64,000 nt of DNA. It comes from Mariprofundus ferrinatatus. Its GTDB lineage: Bacteria > Pseudomonadota > Zetaproteobacteria > Mariprofundales > Mariprofundaceae. Below the pieces are notes generated by a model. The model saw only the letters and a program-made list of their open reading frames with translations, was not told the DNA's origin and ran no database searches. A program made the translations under genes and the position numbers. Below are positions 23,580-33,429 of the stretch, one piece after another; position 1 is the first letter of the stretch; every line of letters begins with the position of its first letter. The stretch spans positions 1,116,001-1,180,000 of the forward strand of contig NZ_CP018800.1 of assembly GCF_002795825.1 (NCBI RefSeq), given 5' to 3'.

Positions 23580-26040
23580 GACTAAAGCCTATGGAATCAT
23601 CAATAGTGATCCTCGTTTCTGGACGGCAAACAGAATTATATATTTAGAGGTATGCCTGCCCCACATCAACATAAACCCTTATATTGATGCATTCCGCCTT
23701 TCCGTGATCCAGAATGAAATCGCTGCTTCAAAAGAGATCAAGCACACTAAAAGAAAGGCTGACGGCTACATTCACGATGTACTGAACTGGTTGAATGAAA
23801 TGGGGCTTTCCGATGCAGCATTGCCAGCAATCCCCATAAAAAAACCGCGTAAATCCATGTTAACCAGGAAAGAAATTGAGTTCGTACATTCAGGTGCGGT
23901 TGTTAAATTGCGAAAATTCTTCTGGGACACATGGCTTGCCTCATCCATCAATGCCGGAATAGATCAAGAAATCTTGTTTCCATTTGCCGTTGCATTCTCA
24001 GCCTCCTGTGAGGCCGGATTTGGTAAACCCATCATCTACTCCATGCTTTCAGAGCTTAAGCCGACCGATCTTATGAGTAATTTCTCGTTCCGAACCAGGA
24101 TACACCCAGATGATAAGTCGGATAAATACAGCATCCTATATTTACCAACAACTACCCAGTTCATTCTCACCTCTTTTCTGCTGAAGAAGCCTAAGTGGCA
24201 ACAAGAAAAGTATTTGTTTTTAACCGATAGCAACAGCAGTAGCAAAAAAGAACGACGCAAAAAGGCGCTCAAACTTCTCAAAGATATGTATAAGGGTTTT
24301 ATTGAAGGCTTTAAGAAAGAGCATCCAGTCGTAAGTGTACCCGAGACTTGGGAGCAGTTTGGCAATGTGGCGCCATTGATTACTGTATTGAACAGGGAAA
24401 TTGGATTAGAGCCATACATTGCAACCGTACAATCTGGGTACGCTTTGCCAGTAGCTCACCCTAGAGAGCTTGCATGTGCACTAACGACGGATGAAAACAA
24501 CACATCAGGAAACAGGCGTATCAATTGGAATGGGATAGAGACTTTTAAGGCCAAGAAATCACTTTCATCTGTTGCAGTAAAGGAATTACCCGTCGAATCA
24601 ATTGATGACAATGATTGGTGCGGTAAAAGCAAGTTGGTCATTAAAGTGCTTTGTAAGAAAGTCAAAAGCACCGTAAAAGAACACCAACAAATAGCTGCAG
24701 ACGGAGTGACAGCAAAAGTAACTCAGCTTATCAATGAAGCAAAAGCAGAAGCCGATAAAATCACAGGCAATCCAAAAAGTGCACTTCACCTCGCTTTGAA
24801 CTGGATTGAAAGTAAAGCCACAGGCTCAAATCCAATTGCCGCATCAACGTTCCATGATTACCTATACCGTGTATTTTATAATGGCCTGCTAAATGACCCG
24901 GATAGTGCAAACCTTGATGAATGGGAGCCAGAAGACCACGAACTGCTACTAGAGGATATCTTATCCCGTGACTCAATTAAATCTGAGAAAACAAGGAAGT
25001 CCATTACAACCCCTTACCTTCAGGCATACAAATACGCTAACGATCATGGATACTTTAGTGACGTAAACCTTAAATATATTAAACAGGAATGGGGAGGCGG
25101 CACTCCGAGAAATGAGATCATCGGCTTAAAAGATTTTGATTCATTTATTAAAATTGTTATGGAAAAAAATGACCCTTCACACTTCATGCACATGCTGGCT
25201 GTCGTTTGTCTTTTGGCTTACTACGGATGCATGAGATCAGGTGAGATCAGCAGACTCACTCTTAAGGATCTGGATATTAGCCAAGACTTTCTCTGGATTG
25301 ATATACTGAAAGGAAAATCGGCATCTGCCCGCAGAAGAGTGCCCTACCACCTTTTAGCCCCTGAATATGCTCAGAAAATCATTTCAGATTATTACGCTTA
25401 TAGGCGAACACAGTTTCGCGATGATGCTCTCTTGAAAGGGATTGCCCTATTTGGTCCGGAGAAGAACAGGAATCGATTTACAAGAAGTGCATTGGCTGAT
25501 CAAGCCATCAGACTCTTACAATCATTCTTCGGAAAATCCTTCGCACTGCACTCCCTTCGCCATAGCGGCTGCTCATTTTTGCTTCTACGCATGTATAGCG
25601 CCAGATACCCTGCTATGACCGATTCACTAGTAGTTAGAGATCACGAAATATTTAGCCCGGAATACAGATCAAGAGCTGCATACCTTTTCTCTGGGAAATC
25701 TGTAGATGAAATACCTAATTATTGCGGTTCTTCCCTTATCAGGCTCAGCAAACTTATGGGGCACCTGGGCCAACAAACCACATTCAGGACTTATATCCAC
25801 ACCTTTCATGCCATACAGGCACATGCCATGACAAGGGTATCTGATGTTTTTGGAGATGAGGAATTAAATGGTAAAACTATTGGTACCCTACTGCCTAAAA
25901 GGAAATCCGGAACCACCCGGGCAGGAAAATACAAGGATAAAACGATAAACGCCTTGCTCGATGTTACTTATGAGGGAATTCGTCAAAGCAAGAGTCTCAG
26001 AAAACTCTTTGAAGGAATGGTCCTGTCTACGAAACCATAA
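23572..26040 (+). CDS. Four-gene operon protein 4: large tyrosine recombinase
   Basis: 822 residues, far longer than XerC/D. The C-terminal ~300 residues are a tyrosine recombinase domain with apparently complete catalytic residues: R in YYGCMRSGEISRL, HxxR in LHSLRHSGCSF, H in KLMGHLGQQTTF and Y in RTYIHTF. A helical core-binding-like segment lies before it (about 390-510). The N-terminal ~370 residues are unusual, with ILYLPTTTQFILTSFLLKKP resembling a second, decayed recombinase half. Start ATG 23572 overlaps the gene 3 stop. The XRE gene converges with it seven bases downstream. Likely mobilises the island or acts on sites within it. Confidence 0.8.
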   Translation: MFETKAYGIINSDPRFWTANRIIYLEVCLPHININPYIDAFRLSVIQNEIAASKEIKHTKRKADGYIHDVLNWLNEMGLSDAALPAIPIKKPRKSMLTRKEIEFVHSGAVVKLRKFFWDTWLASSINAGIDQEILFPFAVAFSASCEAGFGKPIIYSMLSELKPTDLMSNFSFRTRIHPDDKSDKYSILYLPTTTQFILTSFLLKKPKWQQEKYLFLTDSNSSSKKERRKKALKLLKDMYKGFIEGFKKEHPVVSVPETWEQFGNVAPLITVLNREIGLEPYIATVQSGYALPVAHPRELACALTTDENNTSGNRRINWNGIETFKAKKSLSSVAVKELPVESIDDNDWCGKSKLVIKVLCKKVKSTVKEHQQIAADGVTAKVTQLINEAKAEADKITGNPKSALHLALNWIESKATGSNPIAASTFHDYLYRVFYNGLLNDPDSANLDEWEPEDHELLLEDILSRDSIKSEKTRKSITTPYLQAYKYANDHGYFSDVNLKYIKQEWGGGTPRNEIIGLKDFDSFIKIVMEKNDPSHFMHMLAVVCLLAYYGCMRSGEISRLTLKDLDISQDFLWIDILKGKSASARRRVPYHLLAPEYAQKIISDYYAYRRTQFRDDALLKGIALFGPEKNRNRFTRSALADQAIRLLQSFFGKSFALHSLRHSGCSFLLLRMYSARYPAMTDSLVVRDHEIFSPEYRSRAAYLFSGKSVDEIPNYCGSSLIRLSKLMGHLGQQTTFRTYIHTFHAIQAHAMTRVSDVFGDEELNGKTIGTLLPKRKSGTTRAGKYKDKTINALLDVTYEGIRQSKSLRKLFEGMVLSTKP

Positions 26041-26046
26041 GCTTAT

Positions 26047-26295
26047 CTACTTTCGTTGATGGTCCAGGTGAAGGATTACACCTGGATTCACTAGTGGATC
26101 GCCGGTGAATTCAATGCCTGTATTTTCTAGTGCTTCCTTCACCATCATTAAGCTTTGAATCTTTGCAGCAGGAATCCCTTCTTGCAGTTCCCACCTTCTC
26201 AGCGTCGCAGGTCCTATCCCACTTCTTTCCGCGAGATCTAATGCAGTCCAACCTAACAGTGCTCTTGCAGCCTTAATTTGCGATGAGGATATCAA
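26047..26295 (-). CDS. XRE-family transcriptional regulator
   Basis: 82 residues. The helix-turn-helix is SQIKAARALLGWTALDLAER followed by SGIGPATLRRWELQEGIPA, and the end (GIEFTGDPLVNPGVILHL) is the usual extension of this small XRE family often seen on mobile elements. It is divergent from the OB/HD gene with about 60 bases between start codons and converges with the large recombinase gene, so it may control the OB/HD-recombinase pair. Confidence 0.85.
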   Translation of the reverse strand: MISSSQIKAARALLGWTALDLAERSGIGPATLRRWELQEGIPAAKIQSLMMVKEALENTGIEFTGDPLVNPGVILHLDHQRK

Positions 26296-26355
26296 CCATT
26301 GACTCCCAACGATATATATTATATCATGTATGCAATCGTATTGGAGAATATTAAC

Positions 26356-27312
26356 ATGCAGAGCAGGATTATGGAAAATAAAGTTGAAGGAGTCTATTCG
26401 GTAATAGAATACAAAATGCGGGCATCAAATAATCAGCATGACTACCTTAGACTAATACTAGAAAACGCCCATGAACGCCTAATCGCAAACTGCTGGATGA
26501 GTAACTATTGTGGCCCCTTGAGATTTAACACCAATGAAGTTGTAAGGATTACCGGAAAGAAAAATAAGTTGAGTTCCTCCACTGACACCGTAGATGTCTA
26601 TTCTGCAGATGTAGTTACTCCTACAGGAAAAGATGCCCTTATAACGATTCCTGAGTCCTTAGTTGGCTGCCCCGAAGACATTCATAAACTAATTGAGCTT
26701 GTAGACTCTATCTGTTCAGAAGAATTGAAAGATTTTGTATATGAAGTATTTTCAAGTAGAGAGTTCGCCCTGCCATTTTGTACGCTAGCTGCCACTCATA
26801 ATCCCCAACACTCAATAGAAGGCGGGTTATTAAAACATAGTGTTGAATGTGCAGAAATAGTCGCTGGCTGCCCATACTTGAGAATCATTGACCGGGACAT
26901 TGCCACGGTCGCCGCCCTATTTCATGACGCTGGAAAAATACTGCCAAGGAAGATTGGGGGAAATGCTTCCCACATAAAGATGATTGATACGCTTAAGGTG
27001 TTGCACTGGTCACTATTAGGCTTGGATCATGACTGTCCAAATTTCGGCAAGGCATTGCGTGATATTTGGAGTTTGAATAAACCCACTAGGCATTGGGAAT
27101 ATGAGGAAAAGATGTCTATCGCAACAGTGGTTCAAATGGCGGATCGAATTAGTACTAATCTCAATATGGAAAAACAGCCTTTTTCAGTAGAAGAAACTTG
27201 GAGGAACCATGTAAGACACCCCATAACCGACCAACGGTTTTGGCGGCCATCAGAGGCGGCTATACCAAATAGCTTCTCTGAATCACTGAGCAACTCGGCT
27301 CAGTGGAGGTAA
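26356..27312 (+). CDS. OB-fold and HD-domain protein, YhaM-like
   Basis: About 318 residues from ATG 26356, preceded by GGAG; an in-frame start at 26299 has none. The N-terminal part (YLRLILENAHERLIANCW, then NEVVRITGKKN) follows an OB-fold pattern. The C-terminal half is an HD phosphohydrolase domain with GGLLKHSVECAE and VAALFHDAGKILP as His and HD metal ligands, and MADRIS near the last Asp. YhaM-type proteins join these two domains and act as 3'-5' exoribonucleases. Here it sits three bases ahead of an XerC-like recombinase gene, an unusual pairing. Confidence 0.72.
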   Translation: MQSRIMENKVEGVYSVIEYKMRASNNQHDYLRLILENAHERLIANCWMSNYCGPLRFNTNEVVRITGKKNKLSSSTDTVDVYSADVVTPTGKDALITIPESLVGCPEDIHKLIELVDSICSEELKDFVYEVFSSREFALPFCTLAATHNPQHSIEGGLLKHSVECAEIVAGCPYLRIIDRDIATVAALFHDAGKILPRKIGGNASHIKMIDTLKVLHWSLLGLDHDCPNFGKALRDIWSLNKPTRHWEYEEKMSIATVVQMADRISTNLNMEKQPFSVEETWRNHVRHPITDQRFWRPSEAAIPNSFSESLSNSAQWR

Positions 27313-27315
27313 ATT

Positions 27316-28182
27316 ATGATTGATGAAATTATAAAGAAGTTTGATGGCGCATTTGCGGAGAATACGATCCGGGCATACAGGTCCGACTTCATCCAGTTTG
27401 AGCTGTGGTGCAGGAGTAAGGGAAAGGAGCCAATCCCAACGGATGCTGAAACACTTGCTCAGTACGTCGATGAAATGTCGCTCACATTAAAGAGTGCCAC
27501 CATACGCAGGCGAATCGCAAGCCTCTGCTCCATATTTAAGCTCTCAAGGAATCCTGACCCAACGAATGACCCTGAGGTCATACTCGCTTTGAAAAGGATG
27601 CACAGGAGGATTGGAAGGGCTCAGGAGCAGGCTGCTCCCCTTACCCGAGATATTCTTGAACAGATGTTAGCCACCTGTGATGGCAGCCTTATCGGCCAGC
27701 GCAACCGCGTCATGCTTCTGCTTGGCTATGAAACGATGAGAAGGCGCTCAGAGATTTGCGACTTTAAATTTGAGGACGTTACTATCCTGCCAAACAAACA
27801 GACCGCGATTCGGCTCAACTTCTCCAAAACAGATCAGTACGGCGAAGGAAAGGTAATACCAATTAGCAGAGAGCTTTATGACACGATCTTAAACTGGAAA
27901 GAAAGCATTGCTGCAACGGATGGTTACATCCTGAGACGCATCAACCGGCATGGACAGGTTGGAGATCACCTGTCCCCCTCATCAATCAGCAAACTCTTGA
28001 AGGAAATTCAGCAGCAAGCATTTCAACACATTGAGCGGGAACTGAGCGGCCACTCATTCCGTGTGGGAGCTGCACTCGATCTTCTTAACGATGGATATGG
28101 TCTAGAGAAGATTATGCTGAGAGGAGGTTGGCGTACCGAATCAACCGCACTGAGGTACTTGAGGACATGGTCAGAGATCTAA
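27316..28182 (+). CDS. XerC-like tyrosine recombinase
   Basis: 288 residues. SAM-like core-binding domain at about 1-100 (ENTIRAYRSDFIQFELWC), then a catalytic domain: R in YETMRRRSEICDF, HSFR in LSGHSFRVGAAL, W in GGWRTESTALRYL where many enzymes have His, and Tyr in ALRYL. A Trp at that position occurs in active relatives. It follows the OB/HD gene by three bases and ends 15 bases before the convergent rfbB stop, so the island's right border must be in or beside 28183-28197. Confidence 0.88.
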   Translation: MIDEIIKKFDGAFAENTIRAYRSDFIQFELWCRSKGKEPIPTDAETLAQYVDEMSLTLKSATIRRRIASLCSIFKLSRNPDPTNDPEVILALKRMHRRIGRAQEQAAPLTRDILEQMLATCDGSLIGQRNRVMLLLGYETMRRRSEICDFKFEDVTILPNKQTAIRLNFSKTDQYGEGKVIPISRELYDTILNWKESIAATDGYILRRINRHGQVGDHLSPSSISKLLKEIQQQAFQHIERELSGHSFRVGAALDLLNDGYGLEKIMLRGGWRTESTALRYLRTWSEI

Positions 28183-28197
28183 CTGCAATCATGCGTC

Positions 28198-29205
28198 CTA
28201 AGGCTCTAGATACCATTGCACGGTTTTTCGAATACCCGTTTCAAATGTTTCAGAAGGCTGCCAACCAAGCTCCTTGCCCATTTTTGTAGCATCAATGGCG
28301 TAGCGCCAATCATGTCCGGGGCGATCCGTCACAAACGAAATTAGTGATTCGTGCGGAGAATTCTGTTCGTTGGCTTCATCCATCAATCCACAAATACATT
28401 TCACGATATCGATATTGTTCCACTCATTGATACCGCCAATATTATAGACCTCACCCAATGTGCCCTTACGGATAACCGCATCAATACCGGAGCAGTGGTC
28501 CTCTACATAGAGCCAGTCGCGAATATTGGAACCATCGCCGTAAACAGGGATCGGAGTACTATTTAGACAGTTGCGAATAATCGTAGGAATCAGCTTTTCA
28601 CTGTGCTGATAAGGGCCATAGTTGTTGGAACAGTTCGTTGTTGTTACCGGCAATCCATAGGTATGAAAATAAGCTCTCACCAGATGATCGGAGCCAGCCT
28701 TAGAGGCAGAATATGGAGAATTAGGCGCATATGGTGTCGTTTCGGAAAATGCAGGATCATCTGCTTCAAGTGTTCCGTACACCTCATCAGTCGAAATATG
28801 ATGAAAACGACACTGGCTCTGATCAAAGGCCTTTTCCTGTTGCCAGTACTGGCGGGCAGCTTCAAGCAGCGTGAATGTACCCAGTACGTTAGTTTTAATA
28901 AATATTTCAGGGCCTGAAATAGAATTATCCACATGAGATTCAGCTGCAAAATGAACCACAGTATCGATTTCATATTCACGCAACAGGCGTTCAATCAATT
29001 CACGATCACAGATATCACCCTGCACAAAGGTATGACGCGACTCATCCGGCAATTCCTTAAGGTTTTCCAGCGAACCAGCATAAGTCAGCAAATCAAGATT
29101 AATGATTTTCACATCCGAATCAGTAGCCAACATGTAACGTACATAGTTACAGCCGATAAATCCGGCGCCACCGGTAACCAGCATCACTTCAGGTTTAAAT
29201 TTCAT
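28198..29205 (-). CDS. rfbB: dTDP-glucose 4,6-dehydratase
   Basis: Converts dTDP-glucose to dTDP-4-keto-6-deoxyglucose with bound NAD. Extended SDR: TGGAGFIGCNYVRYM at the N-terminus, STDEVYG, and SPYSASKAGSDHLVRAY with the catalytic Tyr-Lys. 335 residues, full length. It overlaps rfbA by one base, so both are expressed together. rfbC and rfbD are not in the window, so dTDP-rhamnose is not the evident product. An aminotransferase at 47680 can use the 4-keto intermediate. Confidence 0.95.
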   Translation of the reverse strand: MKFKPEVMLVTGGAGFIGCNYVRYMLATDSDVKIINLDLLTYAGSLENLKELPDESRHTFVQGDICDRELIERLLREYEIDTVVHFAAESHVDNSISGPEIFIKTNVLGTFTLLEAARQYWQQEKAFDQSQCRFHHISTDEVYGTLEADDPAFSETTPYAPNSPYSASKAGSDHLVRAYFHTYGLPVTTTNCSNNYGPYQHSEKLIPTIIRNCLNSTPIPVYGDGSNIRDWLYVEDHCSGIDAVIRKGTLGEVYNIGGINEWNNIDIVKCICGLMDEANEQNSPHESLISFVTDRPGHDWRYAIDATKMGKELGWQPSETFETGIRKTVQWYLEP

Positions 29206-30086
29206 CAGAATCCCTTCAATAGTGAACTAAGGTATGCCCCATATCCGCTTTTACCCAGAGACAGGGCGAGACTTTCCAATTGAGCATTATCAATATAACC
29301 CATACGCCAGGCCACCTCTTCCGGGCTGCCAATTTTCAACCCCTGACGGTGCTCGATGACTTCCACATAGCGTGCAGCATCCATGAGAGATTCGTGCGTA
29401 CCCGTATCCAGCCACGCCATGCCACGCCCGAATAGTTCAACTTGCAGCTCACCGCTTTCAAGATAGATGCGGTTAATATCAGTAATCTCCAACTCGCCTC
29501 GAGGAGATGGATTCAGATCTTCCGCGATATTTACCACGCGGTTATCATAAAAATAAAGTCCGGTGACTGCCCAGTTACTTTTCGGTTGTTGAGGTTTCTC
29601 TTCAATCGACACGGCGCGAAAATCTTCTTCAAATTCCACAACGCCGTAACGTTCCGGATCCTGCACTCGGTAAGCAAAAACTGTGGCACCGGAAGTCTGC
29701 TGTGCAGCTGTCCGCAGCTGATTAACCATACCCTGACCATAGAAAATGTTATCGCCGAGAATCAGGGCAACGGAATCTTCCCCTATAAAGTCCCTACCAA
29801 TGGTAAATGCCTGTGGCAGCCCATCAGGACTCGGTTGTTCAGCATAGGAGAGCTTCAGCCCCCATTGCGAACCATCACCAAGTAGTCGTTCAAAGTTCGG
29901 CAAATCTATCGGCGTGGAGATAATCAGGATTTCACGAATACCTGCCAGCATCAGGGTGGAGAGCGGGTAATAAATCATCGGTTTGTCGTACACCGGCATC
30001 AATTGTTTACTAACTGAAAGCGTTAACGGATGAAGTCGTGTTCCAGACCCGCCTGCCAAAATAATTCCCTTAACTGATAAACTCAT
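29205..30086 (-). CDS. rfbA: Glucose-1-phosphate thymidylyltransferase
   Basis: Makes dTDP-glucose from dTTP and glucose-1-phosphate. The N-terminal signature [16 protein letters not shown] continues into [20 protein letters not shown], and later [11 protein letters not shown] and [17 protein letters not shown] are typical. About 293 residues from ATG 30086; an in-frame start at 30110 adds eight residues. The 3' end meets the start of rfbB. Confidence 0.95.
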   Translation of the reverse strand: MSLSVKGIILAGGSGTRLHPLTLSVSKQLMPVYDKPMIYYPLSTLMLAGIREILIISTPIDLPNFERLLGDGSQWGLKLSYAEQPSPDGLPQAFTIGRDFIGEDSVALILGDNIFYGQGMVNQLRTAAQQTSGATVFAYRVQDPERYGVVEFEEDFRAVSIEEKPQQPKSNWAVTGLYFYDNRVVNIAEDLNPSPRGELEITDINRIYLESGELQVELFGRGMAWLDTGTHESLMDAARYVEVIEHRQGLKIGSPEEVAWRMGYIDNAQLESLALSLGKSGYGAYLSSLLKGF

Positions 30087-30155
30087 AACTGAAGTTTCAC
30101 CTTTTTTCACTATTCTTGTTTCGCCACAAACCGTAGTACGACTGATACGAATAAA

Positions 30156-30584
30156 TCACTTAACACACAATCGTGCGCTAATCCTTCCCCAACCGATGAC
30201 ACACAAAGTGCATGATAAAAGCCCTGCCAGTACACCAACCATATCCAAGGCAAAGTCGCTCATCCAGGGCTCTCGGCCCGGCACCCAAAATTGAACAAGT
30301 TCACTGGCACCGGCAAATAGTGCCAAACAGACAACTAAGGTGCGCAGAGACAAAGTCGGAAGTGCGACCCTTGCTACAAAACTCAGTAGTGCAAATAGAA
30401 GAGCGTGCATGATATCTGAAGATGGCCAAAAACTATCAATCCAATTTAGAGGTTGCCCGATCCAGCTGAATTCCGATCGTAACCTTTCTAATGATGTGCT
30501 CGACAAGGTCATGGAAACAGTGACCCACACAAGCGTAAACAGAAAGAGTATCCACCTGACTACCGCCACAGCATTACACCTCAT
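30156..30584 (-). CDS. VanZ-like membrane protein
   Basis: 142 residues with four predicted membrane helices. It shows the VanZ pattern SDIMHALLFALLSF, a GASELVQFWVPGREP block and SDFALDMVGVLAG. VanZ-like proteins occur in many polysaccharide loci; their function is unclear. It lies between rfbA and the GDP-fucose genes on the same strand. Confidence 0.8.
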   Translation of the reverse strand: MRCNAVAVVRWILFLFTLVWVTVSMTLSSTSLERLRSEFSWIGQPLNWIDSFWPSSDIMHALLFALLSFVARVALPTLSLRTLVVCLALFAGASELVQFWVPGREPWMSDFALDMVGVLAGLLSCTLCVIGWGRISARLCVK

Positions 30585-30614
30585 CTCGAGCCAGCGGCTT
30601 CTGCACTAGCGGCC

Positions 30615-31583
30615 CTATTTCCGTGCTGTAGCCTGTGACTCCAGGAACCATCGGTAGGCATTTGCCAGCCCATCACGAAGGCTTATAGATGCACACCACC
30701 CCATGTTGGCAAGGCGACTGCTGTCCATCAATTTACGCGGTGTGCCGTCAGGCTTGGTTGAATCGAAACGAATCTGGCCTTTAAAGCCTGTAACATCGCC
30801 AATGAGCCCGGCCAACTCTGCAATGCTTACTTCCTGGCCACTACCCACATTGATATGGGAGAGCATCTGCTGGGTATTTGTCTGATAAATATCGGATGGC
30901 AGGTCGAGAACAAACAGGGATGCAGCAGCCATATCATCCACATGAAGGAACTCGCGGTACGGCTTTCCACTGCCCCAGATCACCACCTCGGATACACCAG
31001 ACTCCACCGCCTCATGGAAACGCCTGATCAGAGCCGGCACCACATGTGAGTGCTCCGGATGAAAGTTGTCACCCGGGCCATAGAGGTTCGTCGGCATGAC
31101 GGAACGATAATCAACGCCATACTGGCGGTTATAACTCTCGCAAAGCTTTATGCCGGCAATCTTGGCGATGGCATATGGCTCATTGGTTGATTCCAGCGTA
31201 CCCGTAAGAAGTGCATCCTCGCGCATGGGTTGCTCTGCCATGCGCGGATAGATGCAGGAGCTGCCAAGGAACAGGAGCTTCTGCACCCCTGCTTTCCATG
31301 CCTGATGAATCAGGTTGCACTCGATCATCAGATTGTCATAGATGAATTCAGCCGGGTAGGTGTTGTTGGCATGAATGCCCCCTACTTTGGCGGCAGCTAC
31401 AATCACCATGTCCGGACGTTCTGTTTCAAGAAACTCACGCACTGAGGCCTGCTCGGTCAGGTCCAATTCTGCATGCGTTCGCGTTAGAATGTCGAGTTTT
31501 TCACCTGCATCTTTGCGTGCTTCGAGTTGGCGAATAATTGCTGCGCCCACCATCCCACGATGGCCTGCTACATAGATTTTCAC
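30615..31583 (-). CDS. fcl: GDP-L-fucose synthase
   Basis: Epimerase/reductase converting GDP-4-keto-6-deoxymannose to GDP-L-fucose. NADP-binding [14 protein letters not shown] at the N-terminus, [14 protein letters not shown], and [20 protein letters not shown] with Tyr-Lys are characteristic. 322 residues. Fifteen bases separate it from gmd, which supplies its substrate. Confidence 0.95.
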   Translation of the reverse strand: MKIYVAGHRGMVGAAIIRQLEARKDAGEKLDILTRTHAELDLTEQASVREFLETERPDMVIVAAAKVGGIHANNTYPAEFIYDNLMIECNLIHQAWKAGVQKLLFLGSSCIYPRMAEQPMREDALLTGTLESTNEPYAIAKIAGIKLCESYNRQYGVDYRSVMPTNLYGPGDNFHPEHSHVVPALIRRFHEAVESGVSEVVIWGSGKPYREFLHVDDMAAASLFVLDLPSDIYQTNTQQMLSHINVGSGQEVSIAELAGLIGDVTGFKGQIRFDSTKPDGTPRKLMDSSRLANMGWCASISLRDGLANAYRWFLESQATARK

Positions 31584-31598
31584 TTTTTTGTGTTCCAG

Positions 31599-32717
31599 TT
31601 AGTTTTCAATGCATACAGGCATGTCATACCCATTCTCTTTCAGGAAAGCGTGACGTTGAGCCACCTTGAGGTCTTCAGCAACCATCTCGGCACACATCTC
31701 CTGTACGGTGATCTCAGGTATCCAGCCAAGGTTCTCCTTTGCCTTTGTTGGGTCTCCTAGCAATGTTTCAACCTCTGCGGGGCGGAAATATCGAGGATCA
31801 ACCCGCACCACCACATCCCCCAATTTGAGTGCTGGAGCTTTATCACCTTCTATAGCATCAACTATACCTATCTCTTCAACACCGGAGCCTTCAAAACGAA
31901 GGGTGACTCCAAGTTCATTAGCTGACCACTCAACAAACTGACGCACCGAATGCTGAACGCCGGTGGCAATTACGAAGTCTTCAGGAGCATCCTGTTGCAG
32001 CATCATCCATTGCATACGCACATAGTCTCTGGAATGTCCCCAGTCACGTAGAGCATCCATATTACCCATATAGAGGCATTTCTCTAGCCCTTGGGCAACG
32101 TTTGAAATGCCTCGTGTGATTTTGCGCGTTACAAAGGTTTCACCTCGACGCGGTGACTCATGGTTGAAGAGGATGCCGTTACAGGCATACATGCCGTAAG
32201 ACTCACGGTAGTTCACCACGATCCAATAGGCATACAGCTTGGCTACGCCATAAGGAGAGCGCGGATAAAATGGAGTGCTCTCATTCTGGGGTATCTCCTG
32301 TACCTTACCAAATAGTTCGGAGGTGGAGGCCTGGTAGAATTTCACCTTCTTTTCCATGCCCAGCAGGCGGATCGCCTCAAGCAAACGGAGTGTGCCTATG
32401 CCGTCCACGTCGGCGGTATATTCAGGGACCTCAAAACTCACTGCCACATGCGACTGTGCACCCAGATTATAGACCTCATCCGGCTGCACCTCTTGCAGGA
32501 TACGGGTCAGATTAGATGCATCAGTTAGATCGCCATAATGCAAAATGAAGTTTTTGTTTTCGACGTGCGGATCCTGGTAGACATGGTCAACGCGCTGCGT
32601 ATTAAATGATGAAGCACGGCGCTTAATACCATGCACCTCGTACCCCTTCTCCAAAAGAAATTCAGCCAGATAGGAACCATCCTGTCCTGTTACACCTGTT
32701 ATCAACGCTTTTTTCAT
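31599..32717 (-). CDS. gmd: GDP-mannose 4,6-dehydratase
   Basis: First enzyme of GDP-L-fucose synthesis. [46 protein letters not shown] and [12 protein letters not shown] are hallmark motifs. 372 residues, full length. With fcl it provides GDP-L-fucose (or a GDP-6-deoxyhexose) for the polymer. Confidence 0.95.
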   Translation of the reverse strand: MKKALITGVTGQDGSYLAEFLLEKGYEVHGIKRRASSFNTQRVDHVYQDPHVENKNFILHYGDLTDASNLTRILQEVQPDEVYNLGAQSHVAVSFEVPEYTADVDGIGTLRLLEAIRLLGMEKKVKFYQASTSELFGKVQEIPQNESTPFYPRSPYGVAKLYAYWIVVNYRESYGMYACNGILFNHESPRRGETFVTRKITRGISNVAQGLEKCLYMGNMDALRDWGHSRDYVRMQWMMLQQDAPEDFVIATGVQHSVRQFVEWSANELGVTLRFEGSGVEEIGIVDAIEGDKAPALKLGDVVVRVDPRYFRPAEVETLLGDPTKAKENLGWIPEITVQEMCAEMVAEDLKVAQRHAFLKENGYDMPVCIEN

Positions 32718-32749
32718 ATCTAAACCCTTGTCAATAAACTTTGATCCAA

Positions 32750-33427
32750 TCAGCCACTGTGATTGAGTGCTGATTTGAGCTCATCTGGGGGGACAGGTAG
32801 CCCATCAAATGCCCGCCACACTAAATCGGAGTTTGGAAAAAGTACTACCCATACAGTCACAGCAATCACAGAGAAATAGACCCTCAAGGTTTGGTGGTCA
32901 ACGTACCATGCCTCGACCATGCCTTTGTATGGAGCGATAACCTGATCATAGAAGTCCAGTGAACCAGCATGCCCAGCGAGTATATCCTCTTCTCCTCGAA
33001 AGACGATCGGTCCAATACCAGAAAGCCCCGGTTTTACTTTTATTATTATTTTCTGCATATCATCTGGAAAAGCATTAAAGCAGCGCTCTGCCTGTGGTCT
33101 CGGACCAACGATGCTCATATCACCCAAGAAAACATTCAGTAATTGAGGCAACTCATTAATTTTCGTTTTCCGTAGAAAGCGGCCAACAGGAAGCACGCGC
33201 GGATCTCCCTTCATAGTCACTGTGCCGCTGCCAATGTTCGGGCTGTCTTTGAGCATAGTTGCAAATTTATAGAGCTTAAAAAGCTTACCATTTTTGCCAA
33301 CACGTTCTTGAAGAAAGAACACCTCGCCTTCACCGCTAAACTTCAGCACAACCACTATTGGAATTAGTAATGGTGAAAGTAGAAGAAGAGAGAGGCCAGA
33401 GAAGAGTACATCTAAGAGTCGTTGCAT
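32750..33427 (-). CDS. Monotopic initiating sugar-phosphate transferase (PglC/WcaJ C-terminal type)
   Basis: 225 residues: one re-entrant N-terminal hydrophobic helix ([18 protein letters not shown]), then [40 protein letters not shown] and VGPRPQ. These are the conserved blocks of bacterial polyprenyl-phosphate sugar-1-phosphate transferases. The small size resembles PglC rather than WbaP. It may start the repeat unit with an amino-trideoxy sugar made by the two genes just upstream. A second, polytopic initiating enzyme lies at 12485. Confidence 0.9.
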   Translation of the reverse strand: MQRLLDVLFSGLSLLLLSPLLIPIVVVLKFSGEGEVFFLQERVGKNGKLFKLYKFATMLKDSPNIGSGTVTMKGDPRVLPVGRFLRKTKINELPQLLNVFLGDMSIVGPRPQAERCFNAFPDDMQKIIIKVKPGLSGIGPIVFRGEEDILAGHAGSLDFYDQVIAPYKGMVEAWYVDHQTLRVYFSVIAVTVWVVLFPNSDLVWRAFDGLPVPPDELKSALNHSG

Positions 33428-33429
33428 GC

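Noticed and set aside
28198-30086. dTDP-rhamnose operon
   Set aside because: Only rfbA and rfbB are present; the cupin in the locus (39081-40202) is fused to an SDR as in FnlB, not a free RfbC.
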